Origin: Cognatitamlana onchidii
GTDB taxonomy: Bacteria > Bacteroidota > Bacteroidia > Flavobacteriales > Flavobacteriaceae
Direction of reading: 5' to 3'
NCBI RefSeq assembly: GCF_004804355.1
Contig: NZ_SRWZ01000002.1
Span: 558,001-622,000 of the forward strand
DNA length: 64,000 nt
Shown here: positions 53,479 through 63,462 of the stretch, in pieces
How positions within the stretch are numbered: position 1 is the first letter of the stretch
Layout: the number at the start of each line of letters is the position of its first letter
Position numbers and translations under genes: made by a program
The notes under the pieces: model-generated
Seen by the model: only the letters and a program-made list of their open reading frames with translations
Database searches by the model: none
Told to the model about the DNA's origin: nothing

Positions 53479-54705
53479 ATGAAAAAAGTAAGACCAATAC
53501 TCACTAGTCTGTTCTTTACATTGATTATACTTTTAGTTCATGTTACAAGAGGTATTTCAACAATGGTTAATGGGGGTGGATTTGGTATTTCAAATTTCTC
53601 ATTAACAGAAATTGTTAATTTGCATAGAACACATCCCGTTTTTATTAGACGAAAAGTAACCACCCTATTAATAGATTTTTGCTCAAATATTTTTAGTATC
53701 AACATTGGGAGTGCATTTGTCCTAGTTAATTTTACGTTACTTTTCTTTAGCGGAATACTAATTTTTTATCTCTCACGGAGATTCACAAATAATTATATTC
53801 TAAATATGTATAGCCTTTATGCCTATTATTTGTGTTTTCCAATTTTCTTTATGTTTTTCCCGCCCGTTTATTCATATGATGAACCCTTGCAGTTTTGTCT
53901 TATTCTGTTTAGTTTAATCTGTTATTATAGAGATAATTACCTAATTTTTGCAATAGTTTTTGGAACAAGTTTAATAGTAAGAGAAAGTGGAGTGATTTTA
54001 TTGCCGGCTCTTTTTTTTGTTTTTGTATACAATTGGGGTGAATCGTTATATCAAAATATTAAATCGAAGGAGTTTTGGGTAAGATCCCTTTCAATCGTTA
54101 TGTCTTTAATAATTTACTTGTTTTACCTGCTGTTTTTCATAAAAACTAATGCATCTAATCAAGCTTCAAAGGAGTATTTTTTACAACGATTCTCTTACAT
54201 TAAATGGAATTTTCAGAGTGCTATTTATAGCATTGAATCAATTGGTGGGTTTTTATTGATTTTTTTAGTTCCATTGAGTTTCTTATTTATAAACAGGTTT
54301 CAGAAATCTCAATTGACGGTAAAAAATAAAAAAATGCTTTATGCATTTTTTATTACTCTATTAATAAACACCCTTGTGGTATACATGAATACTAAATCAA
54401 GAGAGGTTCGTTTATTTTTGATGCCATTATTTTTTTTATGGCCTATATTTGGCACATTATTTTACGAGAACTTCAAGCTTATATTCAAGATGTTTAGTTT
54501 TAAATCATTATTTCTCAGTGGCAGAAGAAGTATTTTTTTTGTTATAGCCTTTTTAATTAACGCAGTTCTATCATTTGGTATATATCGCACCACTATAGGC
54601 CCAAGAGTTGGCGTTTTTAATCTGTATCTTTTTTTTAGTTTTTCAGTAGTTATTTTGTTTTATTTTTTTCTTGTTGAAAAGTCAATAAAGGCTAACACTA
54701 AATAA
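53479..54705 (+). CDS. Multi-pass membrane protein of unknown function, GT-C-like
   Basis: This 408-residue protein has about ten hydrophobic segments and no close match that I recognise. After the first helix there is a polar loop (HVTRGISTMVNGGGFGISNF, HRTHPVFIRRK) and later FPPVYSYDEPLQF and VRESGVILLPALFF, an arrangement recalling polytopic GT-C glycosyltransferases (acidic residue in an early loop, RE pair in a later helix). That link is weak. It is AT-richer than its neighbours and stands alone between a divergent small gene and convergent pheT, so context gives no help. Confidence 0.65.
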   Translation: MKKVRPILTSLFFTLIILLVHVTRGISTMVNGGGFGISNFSLTEIVNLHRTHPVFIRRKVTTLLIDFCSNIFSINIGSAFVLVNFTLLFFSGILIFYLSRRFTNNYILNMYSLYAYYLCFPIFFMFFPPVYSYDEPLQFCLILFSLICYYRDNYLIFAIVFGTSLIVRESGVILLPALFFVFVYNWGESLYQNIKSKEFWVRSLSIVMSLIIYLFYLLFFIKTNASNQASKEYFLQRFSYIKWNFQSAIYSIESIGGFLLIFLVPLSFLFINRFQKSQLTVKNKKMLYAFFITLLINTLVVYMNTKSREVRLFLMPLFFLWPIFGTLFYENFKLIFKMFSFKSLFLSGRRSIFFVIAFLINAVLSFGIYRTTIGPRVGVFNLYLFFSFSVVILFYFFLVEKSIKANTK

Positions 54706-54859
54706 ACGGTAATTTATTAAAATGAATACTTAATAAAAAGAGGTTTCAGCTCGAAAAGAAATTTTAATTCATTGTGATACAATAAGTTGTTGTAAATATT
54801 TATCCCGTTTTAAAGGATTCAAAAAAGGCGAAGTATACAAAGTCAATTATATTAGTATA

Positions 54860-57286
54860 TTATCTTAATTCGGCTCCAAGCTGCTTTTCAAAACTAGATT
54901 GCAATTTCTTCATGATTTTATCAATCTGTTTTTCGTTGAGCGTTTTTCTTTCGTCCTGCAAGGTGAAGCTAACGGCGTAGCTCTTTTTTCCTTTTGGTAA
55001 GTTTTTACCTTGATAAACATCAAAAAGGTTAATCTCTTTTAAAAGTTGTTTTTCGGTTTGTTTAGCAACGGTGTAAATAGATTCAAAAGTAACATTGTTA
55101 TCTAATAATAGGGCGAAATCCCGGCGCACTTCTGGGTACTTTGGTATGGACTTAAATTTAATACTATGATGCTTAATAACATCTAATACAGTGTCCCAAT
55201 TAAAGTCTGCATAGACAACTTCTTGTTCAATATCAAAGTGTTTTAAAACACTTTTTTTAATAATACCAAAATCGACTAGTTTGTTTTTTCCTAATGACAG
55301 AGAAAGTCCTTCAGAAAACAAATCAGATTTAACAGGCGATTCATTAAATTTTAAAACCCCTAAACGTTCAAGAATGGAACAAACAAGGCCTTTCATCACA
55401 AAAAAGTCACTTTTTTTGTTTTCTTGATTCCAGTTTTCTGCAAATTGGTTACCTGTAATAAATAGTGATAAATGTTTGTATTCTTCTCTTTTATTATCAT
55501 AGGCATGGTAGGTCTTACCAAACTCAAAGAATTTTAAATTAGAACGTTTTCTATTAATATTAAAAGAAATAGATTCTAATCCCGAAAATAACAATGACTG
55601 TCTTAAAACAGAGAGATCGTTACTTAGAGGGTTTAGCATAGTAACATTATGATTCTCCTTAAGTTGCTCACTTAATTCAATGTAATTGGGTGTTGTTAAG
55701 GAATTTGATAAAATTTCAAAAAAACCTTGTGAGGCTAATTGGTCTCCAATAATGTTTTGAATTTTATAGTCTTCAAAACGCGAAGTCGTAGAAATAGAGG
55801 CATTTAGTTTTTTTGTAGTTTCAATATTATTATACCCGTATACTCTTAAAATCTCTTCAATAATATCAGCTTCACGCTGAACGTCGTTTCTGTAAGCAGG
55901 CACAGTAAGGCCTAATCCTGCTTCGGTAACATTATTTACTTTAATATCTAGAGACGTAAGTATGCGTTTTATAACCTCTCGCGGTATTTCTTCTCCAACG
56001 AGTTTTTTAGCATTTTCAAAACTTAGTCGCACCTCAAAATCCTTTATCTTTTTTGGGTATAGGTCTACAATGTCGCTAGTTATTTCCCCACCAGCAATAT
56101 CTTGTATCAATAAGGCAGCACGCTTTAAGGCATATTCTGTTATGTTTGGATCAATACCTCTTTCAAATCTAAAAGACGCATCCGTGTTTAAACCGTGGCG
56201 TTTAGCAGTTTTTCTAATGCTAACAGGATTAAAATAAGCACTTTCTAAGAAGATGCTTGTGGTGCTTTCTGAAACTCCAGAATGTTCACCTCCAAAAACT
56301 CCTGCTATGCACATGGGCTTTTCTGCATCACAAATCATCAGGTCGTCTTCATGAAGCTCACGCTCAATACCATCTAAGGTTACAAACTTGGTTCCTGCTT
56401 TTAATGTTTTAACTTCAACTTTGTTTCCAGTAATTTTAACAGCATCAAAAGCATGTAGCGGCTGACCGAGTTCATGAAGCACATAATTTGTAGCATCAAC
56501 AATATTGTTAATAGGGCTTAAGCCAATAGCTTTTAGTCTGTGCTGTATCCATTTAGGAGATTCTTTAACTTTAAGTCCAGTAATTGTTACGCCACAGTAA
56601 CGAGGTGCCAAATCTTGATTAATAACATTAACATCAATTTTTACTGTTCTGTTTTCAACCTGAAACGCACTTACCGATGGTGTAATAAGCTCTAAATTTA
56701 TTTCTTTTTGAATAAGTCCAGCTCTTAAATCTCTTGCAGTTCCTAAATGGCTCATAGCATCGGCTCTGTTTGGAGTAAGACCTATTTCAAAGACATAATC
56801 ATTTTCTATATCAAAGATATCAGAAACAGGGGTTCCTGGTTTTAATTTTTCATCAAGAACTAGAATACCATCATGCGATTTACCTAAACCCAATTCGTCT
56901 TCAGCACATATCATACCATGACTTGCTTCCCCGCGTATTTTGCCTTTTTTTATAGTCCATGCTTCATCTTCTTTGGTACATAAAACAGTTCCAATGGTTG
57001 CAACAGGTACTTTTTGGCCAGCATCAACATTGGGAGCCCCACAAACAATTTGCAACGGGGATTCGTCACCTACATCAACTGTGGTTACTTTCAATTTATC
57101 TGCATTGGGATGTTTTACACAGGTTAAAACTTCACCCACAACAACACCTTCTAGTCCACCTTTAATAGACTGGTAAGATTCTAGACCTTCAACTTCTAAA
57201 CCTAAATCTGTAAGTAATTCACTTGTTTGTTCTGGTGTCCAAGATGTTTTTAAAAACTGTTTCAACCAGTTGTATGAAATCTTCAT
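54860..57286 (-). CDS. pheT: Phenylalanine--tRNA ligase beta subunit
   Basis: PheT forms the alpha2-beta2 enzyme that charges tRNA-Phe with PheS, which is not in the window. The 808-residue length is standard. Domains in order are the N-terminal helix and tRNA-binding OB domain (GLEGVVVGEVLTCVKHPNADKLKV, about 43-150), the B3/B4 editing domain (about 210-385; FGGEHSGVSESTTSIFLESAYF), B5 (about 405-475), the catalytic-like core, and the C-terminal ferredoxin-like anticodon-binding domain (about 715-808; PKYPEVRRDFALLLD). A well-formed promoter precedes it. Confidence 0.97.
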   Translation of the reverse strand: MKISYNWLKQFLKTSWTPEQTSELLTDLGLEVEGLESYQSIKGGLEGVVVGEVLTCVKHPNADKLKVTTVDVGDESPLQIVCGAPNVDAGQKVPVATIGTVLCTKEDEAWTIKKGKIRGEASHGMICAEDELGLGKSHDGILVLDEKLKPGTPVSDIFDIENDYVFEIGLTPNRADAMSHLGTARDLRAGLIQKEINLELITPSVSAFQVENRTVKIDVNVINQDLAPRYCGVTITGLKVKESPKWIQHRLKAIGLSPINNIVDATNYVLHELGQPLHAFDAVKITGNKVEVKTLKAGTKFVTLDGIERELHEDDLMICDAEKPMCIAGVFGGEHSGVSESTTSIFLESAYFNPVSIRKTAKRHGLNTDASFRFERGIDPNITEYALKRAALLIQDIAGGEITSDIVDLYPKKIKDFEVRLSFENAKKLVGEEIPREVIKRILTSLDIKVNNVTEAGLGLTVPAYRNDVQREADIIEEILRVYGYNNIETTKKLNASISTTSRFEDYKIQNIIGDQLASQGFFEILSNSLTTPNYIELSEQLKENHNVTMLNPLSNDLSVLRQSLLFSGLESISFNINRKRSNLKFFEFGKTYHAYDNKREEYKHLSLFITGNQFAENWNQENKKSDFFVMKGLVCSILERLGVLKFNESPVKSDLFSEGLSLSLGKNKLVDFGIIKKSVLKHFDIEQEVVYADFNWDTVLDVIKHHSIKFKSIPKYPEVRRDFALLLDNNVTFESIYTVAKQTEKQLLKEINLFDVYQGKNLPKGKKSYAVSFTLQDERKTLNEKQIDKIMKKLQSSFEKQLGAELR

Positions 57287-57296
57287 AAATAAATAT

Positions 57297-57342
57297 CCTA
57301 TTTAATAGGCGGCAAAGATAAAATATTGCTGCAAGCATTCAA
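57297..57342 (-). promoter_or_regulatory. Promoter of pheT with a start-site dyad
   Basis: On the minus strand TTG (57340-57342), a 19-bp spacer and TATCTTTG (57313-57320) repeat the ffs promoter exactly in spacing and -7 sequence. Transcription would start near 57307, inside a palindrome CCTATT-T-AATAGG (57297-57309), which could be an operator or a leader hairpin. Confidence 0.7.
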
Positions 57343-57404
57343 ATAGCAAGGTGGTGAATTGTGCTATGTAAACTAAATAAATGGCAAATAATAAAAGCCT
57401 TCAA

Positions 57405-57881
57405 TTATTCAACAAGATTTTCAACCAGTACATTAAAATCATATTGCAAATCCTCATGAAGCGAACCAATCACTTTTTTTGATAGCAGCAGCTGGCGTTC
57501 AAAGGTGTTTTGTAATTGTGTGCTATTGGAAATTGAAGGTTGAAAGTTTTTTAATTTTAAGCAAAAATAGAGTAGAAGAGTCGCTTCTGTTTCTTTGTTT
57601 TGAGAATACCTGATAAACTTCTTTACGTTTCGCAATATTTTCCTGACACTTTTTCTTATGTAAAAAAAACTCACTCTATTTATAATTTCGAACTCGGCGT
57701 CCATATATGCCTTTATGCTAAGAACATAGTCGTCTTCATTATGCGACTCAAAAAGCAAATAGGTGAGAAGCTCTTTATTTTCTTTTTTAAATCGAGATAA
57801 CCTTAAGCAAATGTCTTTTATTTCTTGAGTAGACAACGTATCTAACTCTTTTTTAATTTCTCTTAAGGAAACGGCTTTCAT
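57405..57881 (-). CDS. Conserved-looking hypothetical cytosolic protein
   Basis: I do not recognise a function for this 158-residue protein. It is helical, lysine-rich (SLREIKKELDTLSTQEIKDICLRLSRFKKENKELLTYLLFE at the start) and has no signal peptide, membrane helix or catalytic motif. The N-terminal segment looks like a helical repeat. I prefer the ATG at 57881, giving MKAVSLREI, over the ATG six codons earlier (57899), since the added residues LYHNS are unlike the helical start. It lies between pheT and the E1 gene on the same strand; linkage with either is unclear. Confidence 0.7.
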   Translation of the reverse strand: MKAVSLREIKKELDTLSTQEIKDICLRLSRFKKENKELLTYLLFESHNEDDYVLSIKAYMDAEFEIINRVSFFYIRKSVRKILRNVKKFIRYSQNKETEATLLLYFCLKLKNFQPSISNSTQLQNTFERQLLLSKKVIGSLHEDLQYDFNVLVENLVE

Positions 57882-57939
57882 AGAATTATGATATAACAAT
57901 CAAACCAAAAGGAAGTGATCTTTGCATCATGGGAATAAA

Positions 57940-60360
57940 CTATCTTAACTGCGGATAATGACTTGGGTTTACCTCGTGCATAACCTCATAAATAGCTTCA
58001 AAGATATCTTCCGCAGAGGGTTTTGAAAAGTAGTCACCATCATTGCCATAAGCTGGTCTATGAGGTTTCGCTGTTAATGTTTTTGGCGAGCTGTCTAAAT
58101 ATTCGAATGCATTTTGCTTATTTAAAATTTCATCTAAAATATATGCTGATGCTCCTCCTGGTACGTCTTCATCAATAATCATAACTCTATTTGTTTTAGC
58201 TATGCTTTTTACTATATCATGCTTTAAATCGAAAGGCATTAGCGACTGAACATCTATAATTTCGATATCTATTCCAACAGCAGACAGTTCTTTAGCTGTC
58301 TCCTCAACAATACGCAATGTAGAGCCATAAGACACTACGGTAATATCGGTTCCTACTTTTAACGTTTCAACAACACCAATGGGGGTTTTAAGAATACCCA
58401 AATTATTTGGCATCTTTTCTTTTAAGCGATAGCCATTTAAACACTCTACAACTATCGCAGGGTCGTCCCCAAGAAGCAGCGTATTGTAAAAACCAGCGGC
58501 TTTTGTCATGTTTCTCGGAACTAGTAAATTGACCCCTTTAACCAAATTTATAATACCTCCCATTTGTGAGCCAGAATGCCAAATCCCTTCCAACCTATGT
58601 CCTCGGGTTCTTATAATAACAGGCGCTTTTTGTTTTCCTTTGGTTCTATAATGCGTGGTCGCCAAGTCATCACTTATTATTTGTAAAGCATATAAAATAT
58701 AGTCTAAATATTGTATTTCGGCAATGGGCCTTAACCCTCTCAAAGCCATACCAATACCTTGCCCAACAATTGTAGCTTCTCTAATGCCAGTGTCTGCAAT
58801 TCTTAATTCTCCGTATTTATCTTGCAAGCCTTCCAATCCTTGGTTTACATCGCCTATTTTTCCTGTATCTTCCCCAAAGACTAAAGCCTCTGGGTACCTG
58901 TTAAAAAGAGCGTCAAAATTATCGCGAAGTATAATTCTGCCATCAACCAATGCAGAATCGTCGTTGTAAGCGGGTTTCGTTTCTGCTATTCTGGTATTAG
59001 AACCTTGGGTTTGTGAATATAAATGAGAGCTAAATTTAGGCTGTGTGTTATTAATAAGCTCGTTTATCCAAGTGCCAAGCTTTTGCTTTTCTTCGAATGT
59101 TTCTCCAATTAAATACCTCAACGCTTTTCTTCCATGGGAAAGAATGTCTTTTCTTGTTGGTTCATCAATGTTCGCAAGACTCTCTTGAATTTTGGTTATA
59201 AATACGCCATTTTTACTTTTTTTAGCGGCCAATTTCAGTAATTTTATGGCTTCCTTCTGTTCTCTTGATATTGGTTTTAAAAAGGTATTCCAGGCATTCT
59301 TTTTTGCCTCTCTAACATCTCTTTTAGCAGCTCTTTCAATTTCAACAAGCGTTTCAACAGTCGCAATACCACTTTCAATAATCCATTCACGCATTTTAGT
59401 GTTGCAATCATGATTAGCTTCCCATTCTAATCGTTCAGCATTTTTGTAGCGTTCATGTGATCCAGAGGTTGAGTGGCCTTGGGGTTGCGTTAATTCCAAT
59501 ACATGAATTAAAACGGGAACATGTTCTTCTCTGGCAATGCTACCTGCTTCCTGATAGGTCTCAATTAAGTTAGCATAATCCCATCCTTTAACTCTTAGGA
59601 TCTCGAAACCTTGGTTTTCAGAATCACGTTGAAACCCTTTTAGAATTTCGGATATGTTTTCTTTGGTGGTATGATGTTTGGCATGGACGGAAATACCATA
59701 TTCATCATCCCAAATACTTATTACCATAGGTACTTGAAGGACACCAGCAGCATTTATCGTTTCAAAAAATAGACCTTCACTTGTGCTTGCGTTACCAATA
59801 GTACCCCAAGCAACCTCATTACCATTTACCGAAAAACCAGTAGCGTTTATATTTTTAACTTCTCTAAAAACTTTTGACGCCTGGGCTAGTCCCAGTAGTC
59901 GTGGCATTTGAGCAGCGGTAGGAGAGATGTCGGCACTTGAGTTGTATTGAGTAGTTAAGTCTTTCCAGCTGCCATTATCATTTAAACTATGCGTAACAAA
60001 ATGCCCTCCCATTTGGCGACCAGCGGACATGGGCTCTAATTCTAAATTGGTATTAGCATAAAGTCCTGCAAAAAACTGTTCGGGTGTTAGTTCACCTAAA
60101 GCCATCATAAAGGTTTGGTCTCTGTAATAGCCTGATCTCCAGTCTCCACTTAGAAAAGCCTTCGCCATGGCTATTTGAGGTATTTCTTTTCCATCTCCAA
60201 AAATTCCAAACTTTGCTTTACCTGTAAGAACTTCTCGTCTACCAAGTAAGCTACATTCCCGACTAATAACAGCTGTCTTGTAGTCGTTTATAACTTCTGC
60301 TTTAAAATCTTCGAACGATAAATTGTCTTTCAAATAGGACTGAATTTGCATAATAATCAT
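57940..60360 (-). CDS. Fused E1 alpha/beta 2-oxoacid dehydrogenase (probably branched-chain)
   Basis: This 806-residue protein joins both E1 halves of a thiamine-diphosphate-dependent 2-oxoacid dehydrogenase in one chain. The alpha half (about 1-440) has the TPP-binding region from GTIGNASTSEG to IWDDEYG (186-222). The beta half (about 475-806) starts VDGRIILRDNFDALFNRYPEALVFGEDTG and continues GELRIADTGIREATIVGQGIGMALRGLRP, typical of E1-beta. In flavobacteria such fusions are usually assigned to branched-chain 2-oxoacid (2-oxoisovalerate) decarboxylation, feeding branched fatty acid synthesis; that assignment is by family habit. E2 and E3 are not in the window. An ATG three codons downstream (60351) is also possible. 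Confidence 0.93.
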   Translation of the reverse strand: MIIMQIQSYLKDNLSFEDFKAEVINDYKTAVISRECSLLGRREVLTGKAKFGIFGDGKEIPQIAMAKAFLSGDWRSGYYRDQTFMMALGELTPEQFFAGLYANTNLELEPMSAGRQMGGHFVTHSLNDNGSWKDLTTQYNSSADISPTAAQMPRLLGLAQASKVFREVKNINATGFSVNGNEVAWGTIGNASTSEGLFFETINAAGVLQVPMVISIWDDEYGISVHAKHHTTKENISEILKGFQRDSENQGFEILRVKGWDYANLIETYQEAGSIAREEHVPVLIHVLELTQPQGHSTSGSHERYKNAERLEWEANHDCNTKMREWIIESGIATVETLVEIERAAKRDVREAKKNAWNTFLKPISREQKEAIKLLKLAAKKSKNGVFITKIQESLANIDEPTRKDILSHGRKALRYLIGETFEEKQKLGTWINELINNTQPKFSSHLYSQTQGSNTRIAETKPAYNDDSALVDGRIILRDNFDALFNRYPEALVFGEDTGKIGDVNQGLEGLQDKYGELRIADTGIREATIVGQGIGMALRGLRPIAEIQYLDYILYALQIISDDLATTHYRTKGKQKAPVIIRTRGHRLEGIWHSGSQMGGIINLVKGVNLLVPRNMTKAAGFYNTLLLGDDPAIVVECLNGYRLKEKMPNNLGILKTPIGVVETLKVGTDITVVSYGSTLRIVEETAKELSAVGIDIEIIDVQSLMPFDLKHDIVKSIAKTNRVMIIDEDVPGGASAYILDEILNKQNAFEYLDSSPKTLTAKPHRPAYGNDGDYFSKPSAEDIFEAIYEVMHEVNPSHYPQLR

Positions 60361-60376
60361 GCTTTTTACGTACCTG

Positions 60377-60407
60377 CAAAAGTAGGTAAAGTTTGCCTTT
60401 TCTACAA
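60377..60407 (-). promoter_or_regulatory. Promoter of the E1 gene (TTG-N20-TACTTTTG)
   Basis: On the minus strand TTG (60405-60407), a 20-bp spacer and TACTTTTG (60377-60384) fit the Bacteroidetes consensus. The start of transcription would be near 60371, leaving a very short leader of about 11 nt to the ATG at 60360, or 20 nt to that at 60351. Confidence 0.65.
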
Positions 60408-60520
60408 TTTTAGACTGTGCTATTTTCTTGCTTATTATTTAAATATTTATCTAAAAAACTATATTTATTAAATAAAACGCAAAAAAAACACGATAAATTA
60501 AAAATAATGTATTTTACTAA

Positions 60521-63352
60521 CTAAAACCAACGTCTTCTAAACAAGCCTAAAAGCGATTTAGGATCGAGCGTTAGCCTAAATCTAATTCGTTCGGCATAAT
60601 CAGGTAAGCCAACTTCCCAGCCAAGGTTTGAATACAGGGGGAAATAGATTTCAAAATAGTCTGTTACTAAATCTATTCTAACACCAGAATCATAAACGAA
60701 TTTTGATGACTCGAATCTATTTTTCACAAACCCTAAATCTCCATAAAGGAGTATGTATCGCCAAAGCGTAGTACTGGCGTTTAAGGTTGTCATCCATTGA
60801 TTTGCAAAAGGAGGATCTAGTTTAGATTTAAAGCCACCTTCGGCAGGTATGTATTGCTGACTAAACAAGCCAGTGTCTTCTGAGCGACCTAGATAGTTGT
60901 AATCGAAAAGGTAATCTGTTGGTCTATCCAATGCGAAACTAAAATAATCAGAATCAGAATCGGTTTTATTTGATAAAAAGGTACCAGCAAACATTCTTAA
61001 GTTCAATTGTCGGTTGTTTTCAAATAGCTTTCTAAATTCATAATTAAAGGCCAATTTGCTAAAGTTGTTTCCCAATTGAAAATCTGTATACCATCTGTGA
61101 AACGTAATTAAGTTATCATTGGAGTGGATATACCTTGCGTTAAACACCGAGTAGTTTGGTTCGTCTGAGGTTAAAATGTTATTGATATCTTTATCTCTAT
61201 TGATGTCTACATACCTGAAGAGTAGGGTTTTTCTTTTATTTGACCTAAGATCATTACTTTCTCTAAATCTAAATGTTAAGCCTGGAGTTATTTTTCTTAC
61301 AAACAAATCTTCGGCATACGAGTTGTATCCTCCTGATATTCCATAGGTTATTGAATACAAATCTCTGTTTTCTAGATAATGCGTGTTTAAAACAGAAGCA
61401 TTGCCAGTGAGAGCGTTAGATCCAATAGAATATTTTGGTGCAATTTTATAATTAAATCGCTTTTTTAATAGGGTTTTGTTATATGCTTTAACACCTAAGG
61501 TAATACCATCATAAATATTGTTGAATTCTATAATAGGCATCAAAAACACCTGATTGTAATAAGGGTCTTCAATATCTTTAAACAGCCTAAACTGTAAAGG
61601 CTTATTATTAAAGAAGAACCCTTTTAACGATTTCCAATTATCTCTAAGGTTAAATTCTGGAATTGTATTCTCGTAGTTTAGTACTAATTTATTCGCATTG
61701 TTACGAGGAATTGTAACCTTTTTTTCTTCAAATATGTTTTCTATCCAAATTTTGGAAACTATGCTATCGTTTTTTAATGAATATAAAGAAACAGGCATGT
61801 TGTTATTTCGCTTATTCTTAATAGTAAGTGTAATGGAGTCTTCTGTTTCTGAAACGTTTTTTATTTTGAAGTCTATTTTTTTACTCGTATTGAGATAATC
61901 TGTAAAAAACCAATCAATGTTCTTATCAGTTAAGGATTTTAGGTAACTTTCAAATTGCTTGGTAGTGGTTGGTTTAAGTTTATTGTCTTTAACAAAAGAT
62001 TCGATACCCGTTTCTACAACGTCGCGATTTACAAAGTCGTCTAAATATTTAAGGCCAACACCAGCCTTGTATTTGTTTGCAATGTTTCTATTGAACTTTA
62101 ATAAGGAATCAGTTGGCTTCGATAATTCTTGATCCCTATTGCTTCTTGCCATAAGCATATAGGCCAGCACATATTTATCATTAAATTTCATGTCGGCTGC
62201 ATGGAATGACCTAATAAGCCAGGCATCTGCTATGGTACCAAGAAATTTCATATCAGGGTAATGACTGTCTACATATTTCATGGCATAGAAAATTTGTATG
62301 CCATCAAGAAGCCATTGCTCATTTCTAGGGTTAACTAAAAGCGTATTTTCTAAAAAATTGTGCAAGGCAATTTTTAAAACTTTGAGTTCATACTGAAAAT
62401 TACTTGGGTAAGGTTTAATAAATTTGGGTAAAAAGTTTAAGCCATAAATTGGATCTTTTTCATAGTCAATATGAGACAGAAGCAGCTTTTTTTGCGGGTA
62501 GTCCCCAAAATGTTCCGAGATAAATTTAGTTACCTTTTCAATGATTAGAACTTTTTCAAGAATATCTATCTGGTCATAATTAATATCTGATATAACTTCT
62601 AACTCGTTATTGTCTAAAGTTTCAAAATTGCTACGTTTACTTAAAAATAATTTATTGCTGTTTCTATCGTTTCCTTTTAATTCAATAACCTGACTGTTAG
62701 TATTTTGAGTTGTTTTAATTACATCTAAATCTGAAGTCAATGTATACCCTAAAGGAAATTCTAGATTTAAAGTAATGTCAGCTTTTGGGATGAATAAGTC
62801 ATCTAAGTTTTTGTTGCTATAGTATTGCCATTCACCATCATAAATAGCGGGTGTTATATACCAATATCTAAGGTTTAAGTCTCCTTTATTAGTAATTCCA
62901 TAGCTCGTGAATTTCGAATTTGGAATTTGCACCAAGTAATCAAGGTTTAATACATAAGCATCATTGGGTTTTAGAGCTTCTTTAAGCTCAACCTTTATAA
63001 TGTCATTTTGATTTTCTAGGTGCTCAAATAAAACATTTTGACCATTTTGTTGTATGGATTTGATTACTGAAAATCCCCTATCTTCACTTTTAGCCAAGTG
63101 AAAACTGTTGTTATATTCTTCGGCTAAACGAATGGCTAAAGGTGTTTGTTTTGTTGAATAACTATTGTTCCAGTCGCTTAAATAAATGACTTTTAGTTCA
63201 TCAGATGTCGTGTTTTCATATCTAATGGTTTGCGAAATTTTAATCTGTTTGTTACCAATATCAAATACAGCTTTTAGGTCAATTTTGTTTTGACCAAAGC
63301 TAGCAATGCATATTGGTAAGAATAAAACACAACTAAAAAAACGGATTCTCAA
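60521..63352 (-). CDS. Degenerate M1 peptidase domain fused to an outer-membrane beta-barrel
   Basis: This 943-residue protein has a signal peptide (about 1-20, ASFG-Q), an M1 aminopeptidase-like region (about 21-560) and a long beta-barrel-like C-terminal region (about 590-943) ending in Phe (FRRRWF), as outer-membrane barrels often do. In the M1 part the fold markers are kept (IYGLNFLPKF where GxMEN is expected; WLLDGIQIFY where WLNEGFAxY is expected), but the zinc motif HExxH reads H331-N-F-L-E335 and the third ligand Glu is Asp350. Catalysis is therefore unlikely. The barrel part resembles surface-antigen (D15-like) barrels: TPGLTFRFRESNDLRS, GGFKSKLDPPFANQW. It lies downstream of the LOG gene on the same strand. 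Confidence 0.8.
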   Translation of the reverse strand: MRIRFFSCVLFLPICIASFGQNKIDLKAVFDIGNKQIKISQTIRYENTTSDELKVIYLSDWNNSYSTKQTPLAIRLAEEYNNSFHLAKSEDRGFSVIKSIQQNGQNVLFEHLENQNDIIKVELKEALKPNDAYVLNLDYLVQIPNSKFTSYGITNKGDLNLRYWYITPAIYDGEWQYYSNKNLDDLFIPKADITLNLEFPLGYTLTSDLDVIKTTQNTNSQVIELKGNDRNSNKLFLSKRSNFETLDNNELEVISDINYDQIDILEKVLIIEKVTKFISEHFGDYPQKKLLLSHIDYEKDPIYGLNFLPKFIKPYPSNFQYELKVLKIALHNFLENTLLVNPRNEQWLLDGIQIFYAMKYVDSHYPDMKFLGTIADAWLIRSFHAADMKFNDKYVLAYMLMARSNRDQELSKPTDSLLKFNRNIANKYKAGVGLKYLDDFVNRDVVETGIESFVKDNKLKPTTTKQFESYLKSLTDKNIDWFFTDYLNTSKKIDFKIKNVSETEDSITLTIKNKRNNNMPVSLYSLKNDSIVSKIWIENIFEEKKVTIPRNNANKLVLNYENTIPEFNLRDNWKSLKGFFFNNKPLQFRLFKDIEDPYYNQVFLMPIIEFNNIYDGITLGVKAYNKTLLKKRFNYKIAPKYSIGSNALTGNASVLNTHYLENRDLYSITYGISGGYNSYAEDLFVRKITPGLTFRFRESNDLRSNKRKTLLFRYVDINRDKDINNILTSDEPNYSVFNARYIHSNDNLITFHRWYTDFQLGNNFSKLAFNYEFRKLFENNRQLNLRMFAGTFLSNKTDSDSDYFSFALDRPTDYLFDYNYLGRSEDTGLFSQQYIPAEGGFKSKLDPPFANQWMTTLNASTTLWRYILLYGDLGFVKNRFESSKFVYDSGVRIDLVTDYFEIYFPLYSNLGWEVGLPDYAERIRFRLTLDPKSLLGLFRRRWF

Positions 63353-63462
63353 CTTAAAAAAACAATTAGGGTTAAAAGATTCATGTAAGGCGCTGCAATA
63401 TAATGAAATATAGTGGTTTTAAGGTTTCATAATGACTAGCTGGATATTCAAAAGAATACATG

